Positions 16,425 through 27,100 of a stretch of 64,000 bases of DNA are shown here, in pieces. Source of the DNA: JANQFV01 sp964468185 (GTDB lineage: Bacteria; Planctomycetota; Phycisphaerae; UBA1845; Fen-1342). The position numbers and the translations under genes were made by a program. Every line of letters begins with the position of its first letter. The first letter of the stretch is position 1. The stretch is taken from positions 62,001 through 126,000 of the forward strand of contig CAYXTR010000011.1 in the NCBI GenBank assembly GCA_964468185.1, read 5' to 3'. The notes under the pieces were generated by a model. The model did no database searches. It was not told where the DNA came from and saw only the letters and a program-made list of their open reading frames with translations.

Positions 16425-19400
16425 CTAACCGCCGATCAGGCTCACAAACACGTTGATATCGTCAAAGTCAACAGTGCCGTCACCGTTGACATCGCCATTC
16501 AGCCAGTCGCAATCCGGATACGCCGCGTAGTACGACTCCGATCCAGTCAGCGCCAGCACGAACGGGTTGATGTCATCAAAGTCGAGGACACCATCACAGT
16601 TCATGTCGCCAATGAGCTGGCAATCGCCCAACTCGGAGAGGTCCATCGCCAGGAAGTCCGGCGAGATGCCTTCGCCCTCGGACAGGCCGACGATGTTGTC
16701 CGCCGAGTCACACGATTCGTACGCGATGACGATCGTGCCGTCGAAGTACAGCTCGACCTGGAACGTATTCGCGCCTTCGCTGTAGTACTCCGGCACGTTC
16801 TGCCACGTCACCGCCACACGATCTGCAAGTTGCTTGTAGCTGATCGTGCCACCGCTGTTCGGATTCAGATCGTCAAACAGCGCCGAGATGCGCGGCAGAT
16901 CGAAGTGGTCCTCGAGCGACTCGGTGTAATCGGTATCGCCGGAGCCAAACGTGATATAGCCATTACTGCCGACGAAGAATGACGTGTAGTTCACATCATA
17001 CAACGCCACCTGGTTACCGCCACTCACGTTAATCTGCTCGCTATCGTCGTCCGACAGCGGAATATTCGTCCCGCCAGCCGGATCCGTCGGCAACGCCGCA
17101 ATCTCCTCCACACAGCCGTCGTAGTGGTCGCTGCCACCCACGACGCGGAAGGTCAGCTTCAGGAAGTCCAGGTCGTTGCTGCTGAATTCTTCCGTGAAGA
17201 AGTCCGGCACCTCGGGCGTCTGGAAGCTGTAGCACTGCGGGTCGACCGTGACGTTCCCGGCCGCATCTTCGCCCTCGACCGAGTAGTAGTACACGGTGTT
17301 GTCATCGAGACCGCTGAGCGACACCACCGGCTGGGTCTCGTAGAGCGAAACCGAAGCCGTCTCGTTCAGTGCGTTGCAGTTCAGGCCATAATGTACGGTC
17401 GCCCGCACCGGCTCATCCGCCGTATAGGTGATGTCCGCGGTGCGCGCTTCAACATTGATCGCCTGCACGTCGACGATGGTCGGCGGCTGGCAGTCGATGA
17501 TCGCCTCATCCTCGACGACCACGTTCACGCCGCCCATGCCGTCATCTTCATCAATGTACGTCGCGGTCACGACGTCATCGTGCGCCACGAGCAGCACGCC
17601 GTTCGCGTCGGTCTCGCTCAGGGTCACCATGCCGCTGAAGGCTGCCGTCCCCGGCCCGGTCTCGGTGAGCAACACGGTCTCACCCAGCGGCTCCGAAGTT
17701 GAACGCACGTCAATCTCGTACGTCTCAACGGTGTCCGGATCCAGATTCAGGTCGCAATCCAGCACGCGGACTTCGGCCACCGCCTCGCACGCGAACAGAT
17801 TGCCGCTGATCTGCACCGAACCCGCCGACGAGCACGGATTCACGCCACTGACGACCAGCGCGAAGTCCACGTCAACCTCGCCCGTTTCCACGTGACCATC
17901 CTGCACAACTTCGGCCGCAATGACGGTCACAGTCCACAGACCTGCTTCCGGGCTCTCCACAAACACGTTTTCGACCGTGTCGACCGTGTTCGGCGAGCCG
18001 CCCGGCGTCGAGTAGTTGTTGGCCAGCAGGCCATTGTTGCCCCAGTACACCGTGCCATCCGGCGCGGTGACCTGCAGCGTAACGTCGTTAATGCGATGCT
18101 GCGACGCACCCGGGTTACCGGCGGGATCCGCGTACACCAGCGTCGCCTTGAACTGATCAACGCCGCTGTCCACGTTCAGTGCATACGACACGTCCTCCAT
18201 ATTCTGCAGCACGACGTCCTCGTTGATCACGAAGACCTGCTCCCGCATGTCATACAGCCGCTGCACATCCGGGAAACCCCAGCCCTGATGCTTACGCGTC
18301 AGGTCGTGGTTTACGCCGCTGAACGGGTATTGCTTCCCGCTGTTGATCAACAGCGCCTTGGCCGTGGTCATGTGGGCCCGGTTCGAGAAGACCGTACCTT
18401 CGGGATCCACATCATTCCCGAAGATCCCCTCGGCCCACATCTGGTGAATCAGGCCGACGTGGCCGGCGATGATCGGCGTCGCACCGCTGGTACCGCCGAA
18501 GCTGGTCGTGTACGCCGTGCTGCTGCCCGTCGTGGTGGTGAGGATGTCGTCGTAGTACGCACACATATCCGGCTTGATGCGACCGTCCGTCGCCAGCCCC
18601 GTGCTCGCCCCATCGCACCAGCAGTCATCACTCGGGTCGAGCGTGTTGTAGTGACGCACACCGCCACCCGAAATGACATTCTTCGCCCACGCCTCCGGAC
18701 GCGAATCCTCCCAACCCGAGTTACTCTGCGACTGGCAGTGCGTGATGTCGAAATCGAACAGCGCCGTGTCCTTTTCCGCGGAAATCGTCGTGTACTGCGT
18801 CGTGCGCGGACTCCCCACGCTCGACGTCTGGAATATGCCGTTATACGGGAACTGCAGCAGCTCACCGGTGTGCGCATAGCGCGACGGCTCGCCCAGCGTA
18901 TCGCCATAATAGGAGACAATGCCCTGGCCGAGCGGCAGCAGCCCGCGTGCGTCCGAGTTGCCCGTCCCATCACCAAACACGATGCCGGACGTCGCAGCAC
19001 CATGCGAGTCCGTTCCGGCCGTGCCATGCACGATCAAGGGACGCGACGCGAAGTCCACGTGATTCAGGTTGAAGCCCGCGTCATACACTTCACCGCGGAC
19101 ACCCTGGCCGGCAAAACCCTCCGGAATCTCATACTCGAGGTAATTCGCGCCGCCGTACTCGCGGGCATTGTTCATGTCCTTCTCCATCGGACCCCAACGG
19201 TCGATGAAGCACACCTCGTTCCAGGTCGCGACTTCATAAAGCTGCTCCGGCGTCAGGGACGCACGCACCAGGTTCTTGCCCGCGTTCGGCTTGGTCACGT
19301 GGCCATTGATCACACGAATGCGATCCGCAACGGCGCCCTTCTTCGAAGCCTCGCCCGCAAAGAGCAGGATGTTATACTGCTGCGTCGGCAGAACTTCCTT

Positions 19401-20012
19401 CTCGTTCGGCGACGCCGGCACACGCAGCGCCTCTTCGAGACGATACGCCGCCTGGTATGGGCCCACCCAGCGGACGAACGGCAGGTTGGCAACGACCGCG
19501 GTCTGCGGCCCGCTCAACTCGACGATGTAAGCATGATTCGGCAGGAAATGGCGGATCTCCGCACCGGCGGCCGCGAGCTGCGCCCGGTACTCGGCCAGCG
19601 GCTGCGTCACGAACTGCACGACGTACATGTCACCATGCCCGGTGGGTGCCGGACCAACCACGGCTGGCGCACCAAAGGCCGGATCAAACTCACCGTGCCG
19701 CAGCTTCAGCACGTAGGACGTCGCGGTCACGCGCAGCACAGCATCACCACGTGCGATCGCATAGTATGGGACCGCATGCCCGCTCGGGCTCACTTCTTCC
19801 CACAGCATGACGCGGGTCGTCGCGGTCACCGCGACCTCGCGCTCGTTCTGAATGGCGTTGCCAGTCTCGTGCACCGCCTTGCCGTTGAAGTACACCGCGG
19901 TCGCAGCGCTATCACGCACGACCTCAAAATCGGCCGCCGCCAGCGTCGGCACACAAACCGCCAACGCCAGCATCGCAACCCAAGCCACTCTGATTCGCTT
20001 CATCGCTCTCAT
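16425..20012 (-). CDS. large secreted subtilisin-like (S8) protease with C-terminal dockerin-like tail
   Basis: 1195 residues. A signal peptide ends near residue 26 (VPTLAAA). The catalytic Asp is in EVYDAGFNLNH (near 309), the His in TDSHGAATSGIVFGD (near 334) and the Ser in FGGTSGATPIIAGHVGL (near 507), in normal S8 order. After it come a P-domain-like jelly roll (about 610-715), one or more Ig/FnIII-like modules, and two dockerin-like motifs (GDMNCDGVLDFDDINPFVLA, VNGDGTVDFDDINVFVSLI). Predicted extracellular endopeptidase. The start at 20012 has GGAG 7 bp upstream; ATG 20003 is the alternative. It is the largest of the four genes here sharing the tail. Confidence 0.88.
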   Translation of the reverse strand: MRAMKRIRVAWVAMLALAVCVPTLAAADFEVVRDSAATAVYFNGKAVHETGNAIQNEREVAVTATTRVMLWEEVSPSGHAVPYYAIARGDAVLRVTATSYVLKLRHGEFDPAFGAPAVVGPAPTGHGDMYVVQFVTQPLAEYRAQLAAAGAEIRHFLPNHAYIVELSGPQTAVVANLPFVRWVGPYQAAYRLEEALRVPASPNEKEVLPTQQYNILLFAGEASKKGAVADRIRVINGHVTKPNAGKNLVRASLTPEQLYEVATWNEVCFIDRWGPMEKDMNNAREYGGANYLEYEIPEGFAGQGVRGEVYDAGFNLNHVDFASRPLIVHGTAGTDSHGAATSGIVFGDGTGNSDARGLLPLGQGIVSYYGDTLGEPSRYAHTGELLQFPYNGIFQTSSVGSPRTTQYTTISAEKDTALFDFDITHCQSQSNSGWEDSRPEAWAKNVISGGGVRHYNTLDPSDDCWCDGASTGLATDGRIKPDMCAYYDDILTTTTGSSTAYTTSFGGTSGATPIIAGHVGLIHQMWAEGIFGNDVDPEGTVFSNRAHMTTAKALLINSGKQYPFSGVNHDLTRKHQGWGFPDVQRLYDMREQVFVINEDVVLQNMEDVSYALNVDSGVDQFKATLVYADPAGNPGASQHRINDVTLQVTAPDGTVYWGNNGLLANNYSTPGGSPNTVDTVENVFVESPEAGLWTVTVIAAEVVQDGHVETGEVDVDFALVVSGVNPCSSAGSVQISGNLFACEAVAEVRVLDCDLNLDPDTVETYEIDVRSTSEPLGETVLLTETGPGTAAFSGMVTLSETDANGVLLVAHDDVVTATYIDEDDGMGGVNVVVEDEAIIDCQPPTIVDVQAINVEARTADITYTADEPVRATVHYGLNCNALNETASVSLYETQPVVSLSGLDDNTVYYYSVEGEDAAGNVTVDPQCYSFQTPEVPDFFTEEFSSNDLDFLKLTFRVVGGSDHYDGCVEEIAALPTDPAGGTNIPLSDDDSEQINVSGGNQVALYDVNYTSFFVGSNGYITFGSGDTDYTESLEDHFDLPRISALFDDLNPNSGGTISYKQLADRVAVTWQNVPEYYSEGANTFQVELYFDGTIVIAYESCDSADNIVGLSEGEGISPDFLAMDLSELGDCQLIGDMNCDGVLDFDDINPFVLALTGSESYYAAYPDCDWLNGDVNGDGTVDFDDINVFVSLIGG

Positions 20013-20437
20013 CTGCGCACTCCGTTCGCTAGGGAATTGGCCTCGCCGGCACCCTCAGCCCGAGGCCCGCGTGAAATCCCGGGGTTAACAGGCAATAAAT
20101 GTGTAATCGATGGAAACCAGCCCTCACACTACCGAGGTTGGTACGCCGCGCGCGCTTCCATCCCAGCGACTCCAAAACGCGACGCTTTCTAGGACCAGAA
20201 CGGCCCTTCTCCGCTTCCAGCCTACCGAAATGAGCGCGGAAAAGCAATGATTGATCAATTGCGGCCCCAGCACGCGGCCACCGGACCTCGGTATCAGATT
20301 TTGAGCCCCCTTCCCGGGCGCTAGTCCGGTAATGCACTCCCGCGCCCCACGCCCGCGCAACGAAAGAAGGCGGTGCGCGCAGTGCGCACCGCCCGTGTTC
20401 CGTCCTGATTGCTGGAAGCCAGCTCGTCGAGCCCGCG
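20013..20437. other. intergenic region between S8 protease and PEP-CTERM genes
   Basis: 425 bp. It should hold the protease promoter, and contains the PEP-CTERM terminator (20362-20394) and a 10-bp palindrome ATTGATCAAT (about 20249). No supported gene is seen. Confidence 0.4.
20362..20394 (-). terminator. rho-independent terminator of the PEP-CTERM gene
   Basis: Minus strand: perfect 10-bp stem GGCGGTGCGC/GCGCACCGCC with a short loop, followed by TTCTTTCG. Located about 45 bp past the stop codon. Confidence 0.65.
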
Positions 20438-21139
20438 CTAACGACGTCGCCAGAGTGCCAGCACGCCGCCCATGACGAGCGTAAGCAGGCTGCCAGGCTC
20501 GGGCACGACCGCCGGAGCAATCTCAAACCACTGGTGGTCGCCCGAGGGCATCTCACCGTCCCACTCCATGGTCACCTGGCCAGCCAGGACCCAGGTGTGC
20601 TCGGTGAAGTCGATCGTATCATGCTGAATCAGCAGATACTCGTCGCCGCCGGACGGCGCCGCCGCCTCCGCACCGATCGCCGGATCACCGATCGGCGGAT
20701 AGTAGTGAAAGGCACCGCCGATGACCTCGATCATCCGCATATTGTGCACCGTCACCGAGCCACCGGGCAGGTCCGCAAAGGCGGTGATCAACAGCGCGTT
20801 CGTATCCGGATCCAGCGTCACCGGCAATTCCGAGACGTACTGATTGTCAATCGAAATGCCCGCACGCTGCGTATCCACATCGTACGTCACGCGGAACGAA
20901 TGCGCTCCGCCGTTGATCCACAGCCCATCCGGAATCGGGGTCTCGATATAGTCACCGCTGCTCGGCACGGTCATTGACGTCATCTCTGTATCGCCGCGGG
21001 CGTAGAAGTCGAGTGGCGGCTGGCTGACGAGCACTTGCTCGACTTCGCTCATCGACCCGAAATTCCAGGTCTGGAACGTATCACCCAGCGCCGTACCCGC
21101 TAGCAGCCCGCAGCAGATTACGGCAGTTAACAAACGCAT
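20438..21139 (-). CDS. PEP-CTERM sorting-domain protein
   Basis: 233 residues. A signal peptide (MRLLTAVICCGLLAGTALG) is followed by a beta-rich domain of unknown function and the C-terminal sorting signal VVPEPGSLLTLVMGGVLALW then RRR: PEP motif, hydrophobic helix, basic end. Such proteins are cleaved by an exosortase and attached to the cell surface or exopolysaccharide. No exosortase gene is in the window. AAGGAG lies 8 bp before the ATG. It starts 40 bp after the collagen-like lipoprotein gene on the same strand, so the two are probably co-transcribed. Confidence 0.88.
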   Translation of the reverse strand: MRLLTAVICCGLLAGTALGDTFQTWNFGSMSEVEQVLVSQPPLDFYARGDTEMTSMTVPSSGDYIETPIPDGLWINGGAHSFRVTYDVDTQRAGISIDNQYVSELPVTLDPDTNALLITAFADLPGGSVTVHNMRMIEVIGGAFHYYPPIGDPAIGAEAAAPSGGDEYLLIQHDTIDFTEHTWVLAGQVTMEWDGEMPSGDHQWFEIAPAVVPEPGSLLTLVMGGVLALWRRR

Positions 21140-21179
21140 GGCATAGACTCCTTGGTCATTCTTCTATTCGCAACAGGCC

Positions 21180-21962
21180 CTATTCCGCGTACGGATCCAC
21201 ACTCACGTCGATCACGTAGAAGCAGAAGTCCGTGTTCACCGGGTTGAAGGCCACATCAATGAAGTCCACCCGGAAACCGAACCCGACTTCCTCGTCGTAG
21301 TACGTCTCAACGTTCTGCTGAATCGCGTAGTCCGGCGACACGAGGACAACCAGGTCGCTCGGGGAGAAGTCGGGCGGAAACTCGTAGCCCACCAGCGCGA
21401 CCACGTACAGGCCATTCTCAACGCGCGTTGCGTTGTAGCCGTAGCCGTTCAGCGGGTCGCCCGCGGCCGATACACAGCCCACCGCGACGGAGTACAGGTC
21501 TTCACCATCGGCGCCAGCGGGACCCCGGGGACCAGCCGGCCCCTGCGCGCCCTGCTCGCCCTGTTCACCCTGCTCGCCTTGCGGTCCCTGGGCACCCTGT
21601 TCGCCCTGGGGACCTTGCTCGCCCTCCGGCCCCTCCGGGCCAACCGGCCCCTGCTCGCCCTGTGGACCTTCCGGTCCCGGGATCTCCGGCTGGTCCAACG
21701 CGCGTTGCAGATCCTCATTCAGATCGTTGTACAGATCACCGTACAGGTCGTCATAGATCCCCTGCGTGTCGACGGCCCGGTTCTCGCCCTGGGCCTCGTC
21801 GATCAACTCCCCGATGATCACCGCCATCGGAATGTTAAGCAGGTCACGTCCCCAGTCCTGCAGGCCGAGCGCAGAACCAGGATTCAGAATCGGACAGCCT
21901 CCCATCGCGAGCGCAGCCAACACTGCGGTCAGGCTTACGCCAATGCTCTTGCGAGTCCACAT
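21180..21962 (-). CDS. collagen-like (Gly-X-Y) lipoprotein
   Basis: 260 residues. The N-terminal signal has a lipobox-like end (LAALAMGGC, Cys 23), so the protein is probably lipid-anchored. A short helical region (about 35-90) is followed by about 20 uninterrupted Gly-X-Y triplets (residues 96-153, rich in GEQ, GPE, GPQ and GAQ) and then a C-terminal beta-rich domain (about 154-260) ending VIDVSVDPYAE. This layout, trimerising helix plus collagen stalk plus globular head, suggests a trimeric surface fibre. GAGG lies 7 bp before the ATG. It precedes the PEP-CTERM gene in one operon. Confidence 0.85.
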   Translation of the reverse strand: MWTRKSIGVSLTAVLAALAMGGCPILNPGSALGLQDWGRDLLNIPMAVIIGELIDEAQGENRAVDTQGIYDDLYGDLYNDLNEDLQRALDQPEIPGPEGPQGEQGPVGPEGPEGEQGPQGEQGAQGPQGEQGEQGEQGAQGPAGPRGPAGADGEDLYSVAVGCVSAAGDPLNGYGYNATRVENGLYVVALVGYEFPPDFSPSDLVVLVSPDYAIQQNVETYYDEEVGFGFRVDFIDVAFNPVNTDFCFYVIDVSVDPYAE

Positions 21963-22434
21963 AGTCTTGCCTCCTCAGAACAGAACACGTCCCTCGATCT
22001 GGGACCGAACACAATAAGATGTCTCCGGTGAACGCTAGGAGGGGGGAAGTGTCGAAGTCTACTAAGCCGTTCCAGAGCCCGAACTTGCGAGCACACGACG
22101 CGCTAAAGCGTTATCTTATGGGCCACGTCAAGTGAAGTGCCACATTCGGTCCGAAAACGCTATGCCTGCCGATAATGTCGGTGATTGACCTTACATGCGC
22201 GCAGTCCGCGCGTCCCCAGCGTGTGCCCGCGCCGTACTTACAATTGCACCCCCTACCCCATGGCGGGACACTTTGGACATCTTCCCGGACCACCCACACA
22301 GTTGCATTGATAGGGAAAGTAGGTAGTCGAAAAGTTACTGTGTCCGGTAACTACACAGGTGTCCGCCAGGAGATTATCAGCACAAAATTCCTGTGCCCGC
22401 CCCCAGATACACCCCGACACCCCTGCCCCCGTCT
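21963..22434. other. intergenic region with an inverted repeat
   Basis: 472 bp. It contains the inverted repeat AGTTAC-N8-GTAACT (22333-22352) and, on the minus strand, a TTGACG (22131-22126) that could be the -35 of the lipoprotein operon, without a good -10. No supported gene. Confidence 0.35.
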
Positions 22435-23607
22435 TTAATCGGTCGCCGACGAAACCTCCGCAGCACAGTCGCGTCGACGCGTAGCAGGTCGCCCGCGATC
22501 AAACAACAGCGTCGGCAAACTCATCATCACCCCGTGCGGGTGATAAAGGCTCTCAATCTCCCCGCGACAGTTGTACCAGCACGCTCGACAATGCCGTGCC
22601 CGCGTGTCCTGCCGTAGCGCCCGCACAATCTTGGACGCCGAATCCCGAAACAGATTCGCCACCGGATGCGCCCGCTCCTCTACACACACTGCAATATCGC
22701 CCGTCGAATCGATACTGAAGAATCCCCGCCCAGCCCGGCAGTCACCAATCCCCCCGTTGAGTGCCTCATCAAACCGTGACAGGAAATACGGGTTACTCAA
22801 GAAGTTCCGATATTTCTTCCGCAAGTCCAACAAGTGCGTCGCAATCTCCCCCGTCCGTGCGTGCTGATACCTCTTCGCACCCGTCTTCCGCACGCCGTAC
22901 GGTTGCACCATGAAGTACGCGTCTCGTTCCGCCGCCATCCGGATCATGGGCTCGAGTTGATCCAGATTGTCCTCCATCAGAACGGCCATCCAGTTCACGC
23001 GTTGCCATTTGTACTGCCGCGCGGCACTGAAGTGCTCAATCGCCGCCAAAGCCCGCTCGTGGGCCCCCAACTGTCCCCGGCGGGCGTCATGACGTTCGGC
23101 GTCCGCATAGTCAACGCTGACCGACACTCCCCACATCCCGGCCGCGAACAACTCCCGTGCCAATGTCGGTGTCGAAAACCAACCATTGGTCGTGATGAAC
23201 GGAAAATGCCACGTCCCCACCGCCCGCACGATCTGGACAATATCCGGCCGGATCAGCGGCTCGCCCCCTGCCAGGCTGACCAGCAGGCCCCCCAGGTCCG
23301 CGAGCTTGCGGGCTCCCGTTCGGAAATCAGCCACACGCAGCTCCGGGGCATCCCCCATCGGATCATGCCAGTAGCTACAGAATGCGCACCGGTAGTTGCA
23401 CCGATAATTGACCTGCCACGCACACCAGACGGGATGCCGCGAGAAATACGCCCGCGCCAGATGCAGCTTTTTCTCTAGCGGTGACCGCGCCAAACGCTCA
23501 ACCTCCTCAACGACACGTCCCACTCGCCGCCTCACCAACGCCGAACCCCGCTCACTGCGTACCCCCCCGGAGTTGGCGTGCGCGTCCGACAGTGCGTCGG
23601 TCAGCAT
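22435..23607 (-). CDS. radical SAM protein with SPASM-type C-terminal cysteines
   Basis: 390 residues. The radical SAM cluster motif CNYRCAFC (C-x3-C-x2-C) is near residue 71, followed by the SAM-binding GGEPLIRPD. A C-terminal block carries CRAGRGFFSIDSTGDIAVC and then CRACWYNC, matching a SPASM auxiliary-cluster pattern. SPASM enzymes commonly modify ribosomal peptides or proteins or activate sulfatases, and the substrate cannot be read here. No precursor-peptide gene is obvious beside it. ATG 23607 is used; a TTG at 23643 is the longer alternative. No strong ribosome-binding site is seen. Confidence 0.82.
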   Translation of the reverse strand: MLTDALSDAHANSGGVRSERGSALVRRRVGRVVEEVERLARSPLEKKLHLARAYFSRHPVWCAWQVNYRCNYRCAFCSYWHDPMGDAPELRVADFRTGARKLADLGGLLVSLAGGEPLIRPDIVQIVRAVGTWHFPFITTNGWFSTPTLARELFAAGMWGVSVSVDYADAERHDARRGQLGAHERALAAIEHFSAARQYKWQRVNWMAVLMEDNLDQLEPMIRMAAERDAYFMVQPYGVRKTGAKRYQHARTGEIATHLLDLRKKYRNFLSNPYFLSRFDEALNGGIGDCRAGRGFFSIDSTGDIAVCVEERAHPVANLFRDSASKIVRALRQDTRARHCRACWYNCRGEIESLYHPHGVMMSLPTLLFDRGRPATRRRDCAAEVSSATD

Positions 23608-24100
23608 ACCGGCTCGACACGCCAGCGGGTAGCACCCGGTCAAACGCGACGCCGTTTATCGGACCATCCTCACCTGACACGCTTCGGCCCAATAAAATTT
23701 TCATAAATCCGATCAAGAGATTCCGCGCCTCAGGACGATAGTACCGGTGCGCAATACCCCTCCTTACTCTCTCACACGCCGGAGTCCGCTCCCCCGCGGG
23801 CTCCGGTGCTTTTTGCGCCTGGCATCCGGAACCGCTCACGACAATTCCCGCGGCCGTCTTGACTTACCGCACCGGTTCGCTGCGTCACTCCGGAGAGAAC
23901 GGACTTCCGGCCGATAAGGACAACGTGGAGTGGTAAAAACGTCCCTGATTACGGCGCTCAAGCCCATGCGGGATCTACGTCCCGGAAAAAATGGTTGAAC
24001 CCGCCGCTGGCGCGAAATATCGTTATAGAGCGCTTGGGATGGTCAGAAAATGTGGAAACCCTGGCACCTCGCGACTTACCTACGACGCTGGGAGAAGCTG
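23608..24100. other. intergenic region with an orphan terminator
   Basis: 493 bp between divergent genes. It has an A/T-rich patch (about 23690-23720), an intrinsic terminator on the + strand (23778-23815) with no upstream + gene in this gap, and a TTGACT at about 23859 that could be a -35 for the PA14 gene. A small RNA ending at the terminator is possible. Confidence 0.4.
23778..23815 (+). terminator. orphan rho-independent terminator
   Basis: Stem CCGGAG-t-CCGC / GCGG-g-CTCCGG with a 5-nt loop, followed by TGCTTTTTGC. It is oriented to end + strand transcription, yet the gene to its left is on the minus strand. Confidence 0.55.
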
Positions 24101-27100
24101 ATGCGAACCCGCTGCTTAATCAGTGTGTGCCTGCTCTGCGCTATCGCAGGCCTTGCGCTGCGCGCCAACGCGCAGGTCATCCAGAACTACGAAGAACGCA
24201 CCCACGGCGAGCAAATCGACCCCGCCTCCTTCGGGCCTGGCGTCGTCGAAACCTGGGAGCAGATCGTCGCTCGCGACGAGCAGAGCCCGCCACCTGAGTA
24301 CAAGAAGGGGCAGCGCAATGGATCCCACGGCTTCTGGCAAGTCCCCAGTCCCCGCTCGCTCTTCTATCCCCATTCCGGGACGTTCTACGCCATCAACAAA
24401 TGGGGTGACACCCGCATGGGCATCGGCTTCCCCCAAGTTGTCGACGTCCACGGCGCTGTCTTCGCCGGTCAGGGTGGGCCCGGCGTATGGACGCCCGGCG
24501 TCCGGGTGATTGGCTACCGCGCCGGGCAGCAGGTTGCCCAGACCGACTGGTTCACCGACATCGATGACGTGCCGACCTGGTTCCCCATGAACCTCGAAGG
24601 CGTCGACCGCATTGTCATCGAATCACAACCCGTGGTGCAGGGTGGCGGCTGGTACGCGCTCGACGACCTGACCTTCTCGCCCCACACCGACCAGTTCGTC
24701 AGCGCTGACGATATCACCGTCGTCGACTTTGAAGATCTCCGCTTCCGCTTCAAGCTGACCGGCTCGAACTACGCCGGCCTCACGTGGGAAACCGGCCACG
24801 GCGAGTTCGCCCAACCGACCGACGACATCACCACCATGCCACCTCCGGTTTCGCCCAGCGACAAGGAAGGAGACAATAAGAGCGAAGACCCGCTCCTGGA
24901 TGACCCGAGCCGCGACGGCACCCAGCCCCTGCCCATGCAGGACTTCGAGGCCGTCGACTTCGGCGAAGGCGGCGCGATTCCGCCTGATTCCATGGGCGCC
25001 ATCGGCCAGTACTACTACGTCGCCGTCGTCAATCAACGCGTCGGCGGCTATGCCAAAGCCACCGGCTCCGAGGTCTACGGCGTAAGTCTCGGCTCATTCT
25101 TTGATACGAGCGCCCTCATCGGCGATCCACGCATCGTCTACGATCAGTTCAGTGATCGCTACATCATCATCGCGACCACGTACAGCGATACAAAGCGTAT
25201 TTACATCGCGGTTTCGTCCGGTCCCAACCCCTTCTGGGGCGGCTCCTGGTTCAAGACCTACTTCCAGGCCAACCAGGGTTCGGACGGCAGCAAGTGGCCC
25301 GACTACCCCACGCTCGGCGTGGACGAAAACGGCATCTACGTCGCCGCCACCATGTTCGGCTGGTCGACGACGAACACCATCTGGGCGATCGACAAGGATC
25401 CGCTCATTCAGCCGGATCCCTATCTCGGCACCGTCACAGCCTTCCGTGGCCTGACCAACGATGGCGCCACGCAGCCGGCGCATACCTACGGGACGCCCGG
25501 CATCCAGTACCTCGTGTCACGCCGCAGTTCCTCATACCTGCGGCTGCGGGGCATCGAACCGCCACTCACCAACCCCACGCTCGTCACGATCGACAGCACC
25601 CTCAACGCCAGCGCCGGCAGCAATCCCCCGGACGCGGCGGCCCAGGGCAGCACCACGCCCATCGACACCGGCGACGCGCGCCTCCAGATGGCGGTCTATC
25701 GCGATGGCTACCTGTGGACGTGCAATACGATCAGCTACGGCGGACGCTCCGCCTGCCGCTGGTACAAGATCAACGTCAATACAACGTCGATCGCCGACTA
25801 CGGTACCGTCTACGACAGTAGCCTCTACTTCTACTACCCGTCCGTCATGGTCAACGCCATGGGACACGCCATCATGGGCTTCTCCGGCAGTAACTCGTAC
25901 CAGTATGCCGGCGCCTACTATTGCGGCCGACGCGCGGACGACCCGGCTGGTGACATGTCCACCCCGGTCCAGTATCGCGAAGGCAATGGCCCGTACACGA
26001 TCGTTGACGGCTACGGCCGGAATCGCTGGGGCGACTACAGCTACACGACGCTCGACCCGGAGGACGATCTGACCTTCTGGACCATCCAGGAATACGCCAA
26101 GGGCACGGACGACTGGTCGACTTGGGTGCAGGTTCTCACCTACGACGGCTTCCTCGACTGCAACGGCAACGAAATCCCCGACGACGAAGACCTCGCCGAT
26201 TGCGACGGCAGCCCCTGGTGCAGCGACTGTAACAACAACGGCATCCTCGACGTCTGTGACATCGACGACGGCACCAGCAACGATGCCAATGGCAACGGCA
26301 TTCCCGACGAGTGCGAAGACTGGGAAGACTGCAACAACAACGGCCTCCCCGACCACGAAGATATCTCAGGCGGCGTCAGCGAAGACTGTAACGACAACGG
26401 CGTGCCCGACGAGTGCGAATTGCAGGTCACCAACGGCCTGGTTGCCGCCTACTATGACGGCCTGGACTTCACGGGCAACCTCCGCGGTCGCCTCGACGAC
26501 AACATCAACTTCAATTGGGGTACCGGTAGCCCCTGGCCATCCTTCGACGGCAACCAGTTCAGCGTCCGTTGGACCGGCTATCTCCAGTCCTTCTACCTCA
26601 ACGGCGTCTACGAGTTCCAGACCTTTACGGACGACGGCGTGCGACTGTGGGTCAACGGCCAACTCATCATCGACCAGTGGCAGGACCAGGGCGCTACCGA
26701 GCACACGGGCACGATCTACCTCGCCGGCGATACGGTGTATTCGCTCGTCATGGAATACTACGAGAACAGCGGATCGGCCATCGCGCAACTGACCTGGAAG
26801 CCGCCCGGCCAGTTGCAGGAGCAGATTCCCGCGGAGAACCTCTTCCCCGCGGCTGACTGCAACGCCAACAACACGCCCGACGATTGCGATCTCGACAGCG
26901 GTGCCAGCGAGGACTGCAACGAGAACGGTCGTCTCGACGAATGCGACATCGCCGAAGGCTGGAGCGCGGATTGCAACAGCGACAACATCCCGGACGAGTG
27001 CCAACTCGACGGCAACGACTGTAACAACGACAGCATTCCCGACGACTGCCAGCTCGCCGGTAACGACTGCAACAACGACAACATCCCCGATGATTGCCAG

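Noticed and set aside
17892..20192. 766-codon open frame on the + strand opposite the S8 protease
   Set aside because: It is antisense to a protease with clear catalytic residues and signal peptide; its translation is Arg/His/Val-rich without domain signature, as expected for the opposite strand of GC-rich coding DNA.
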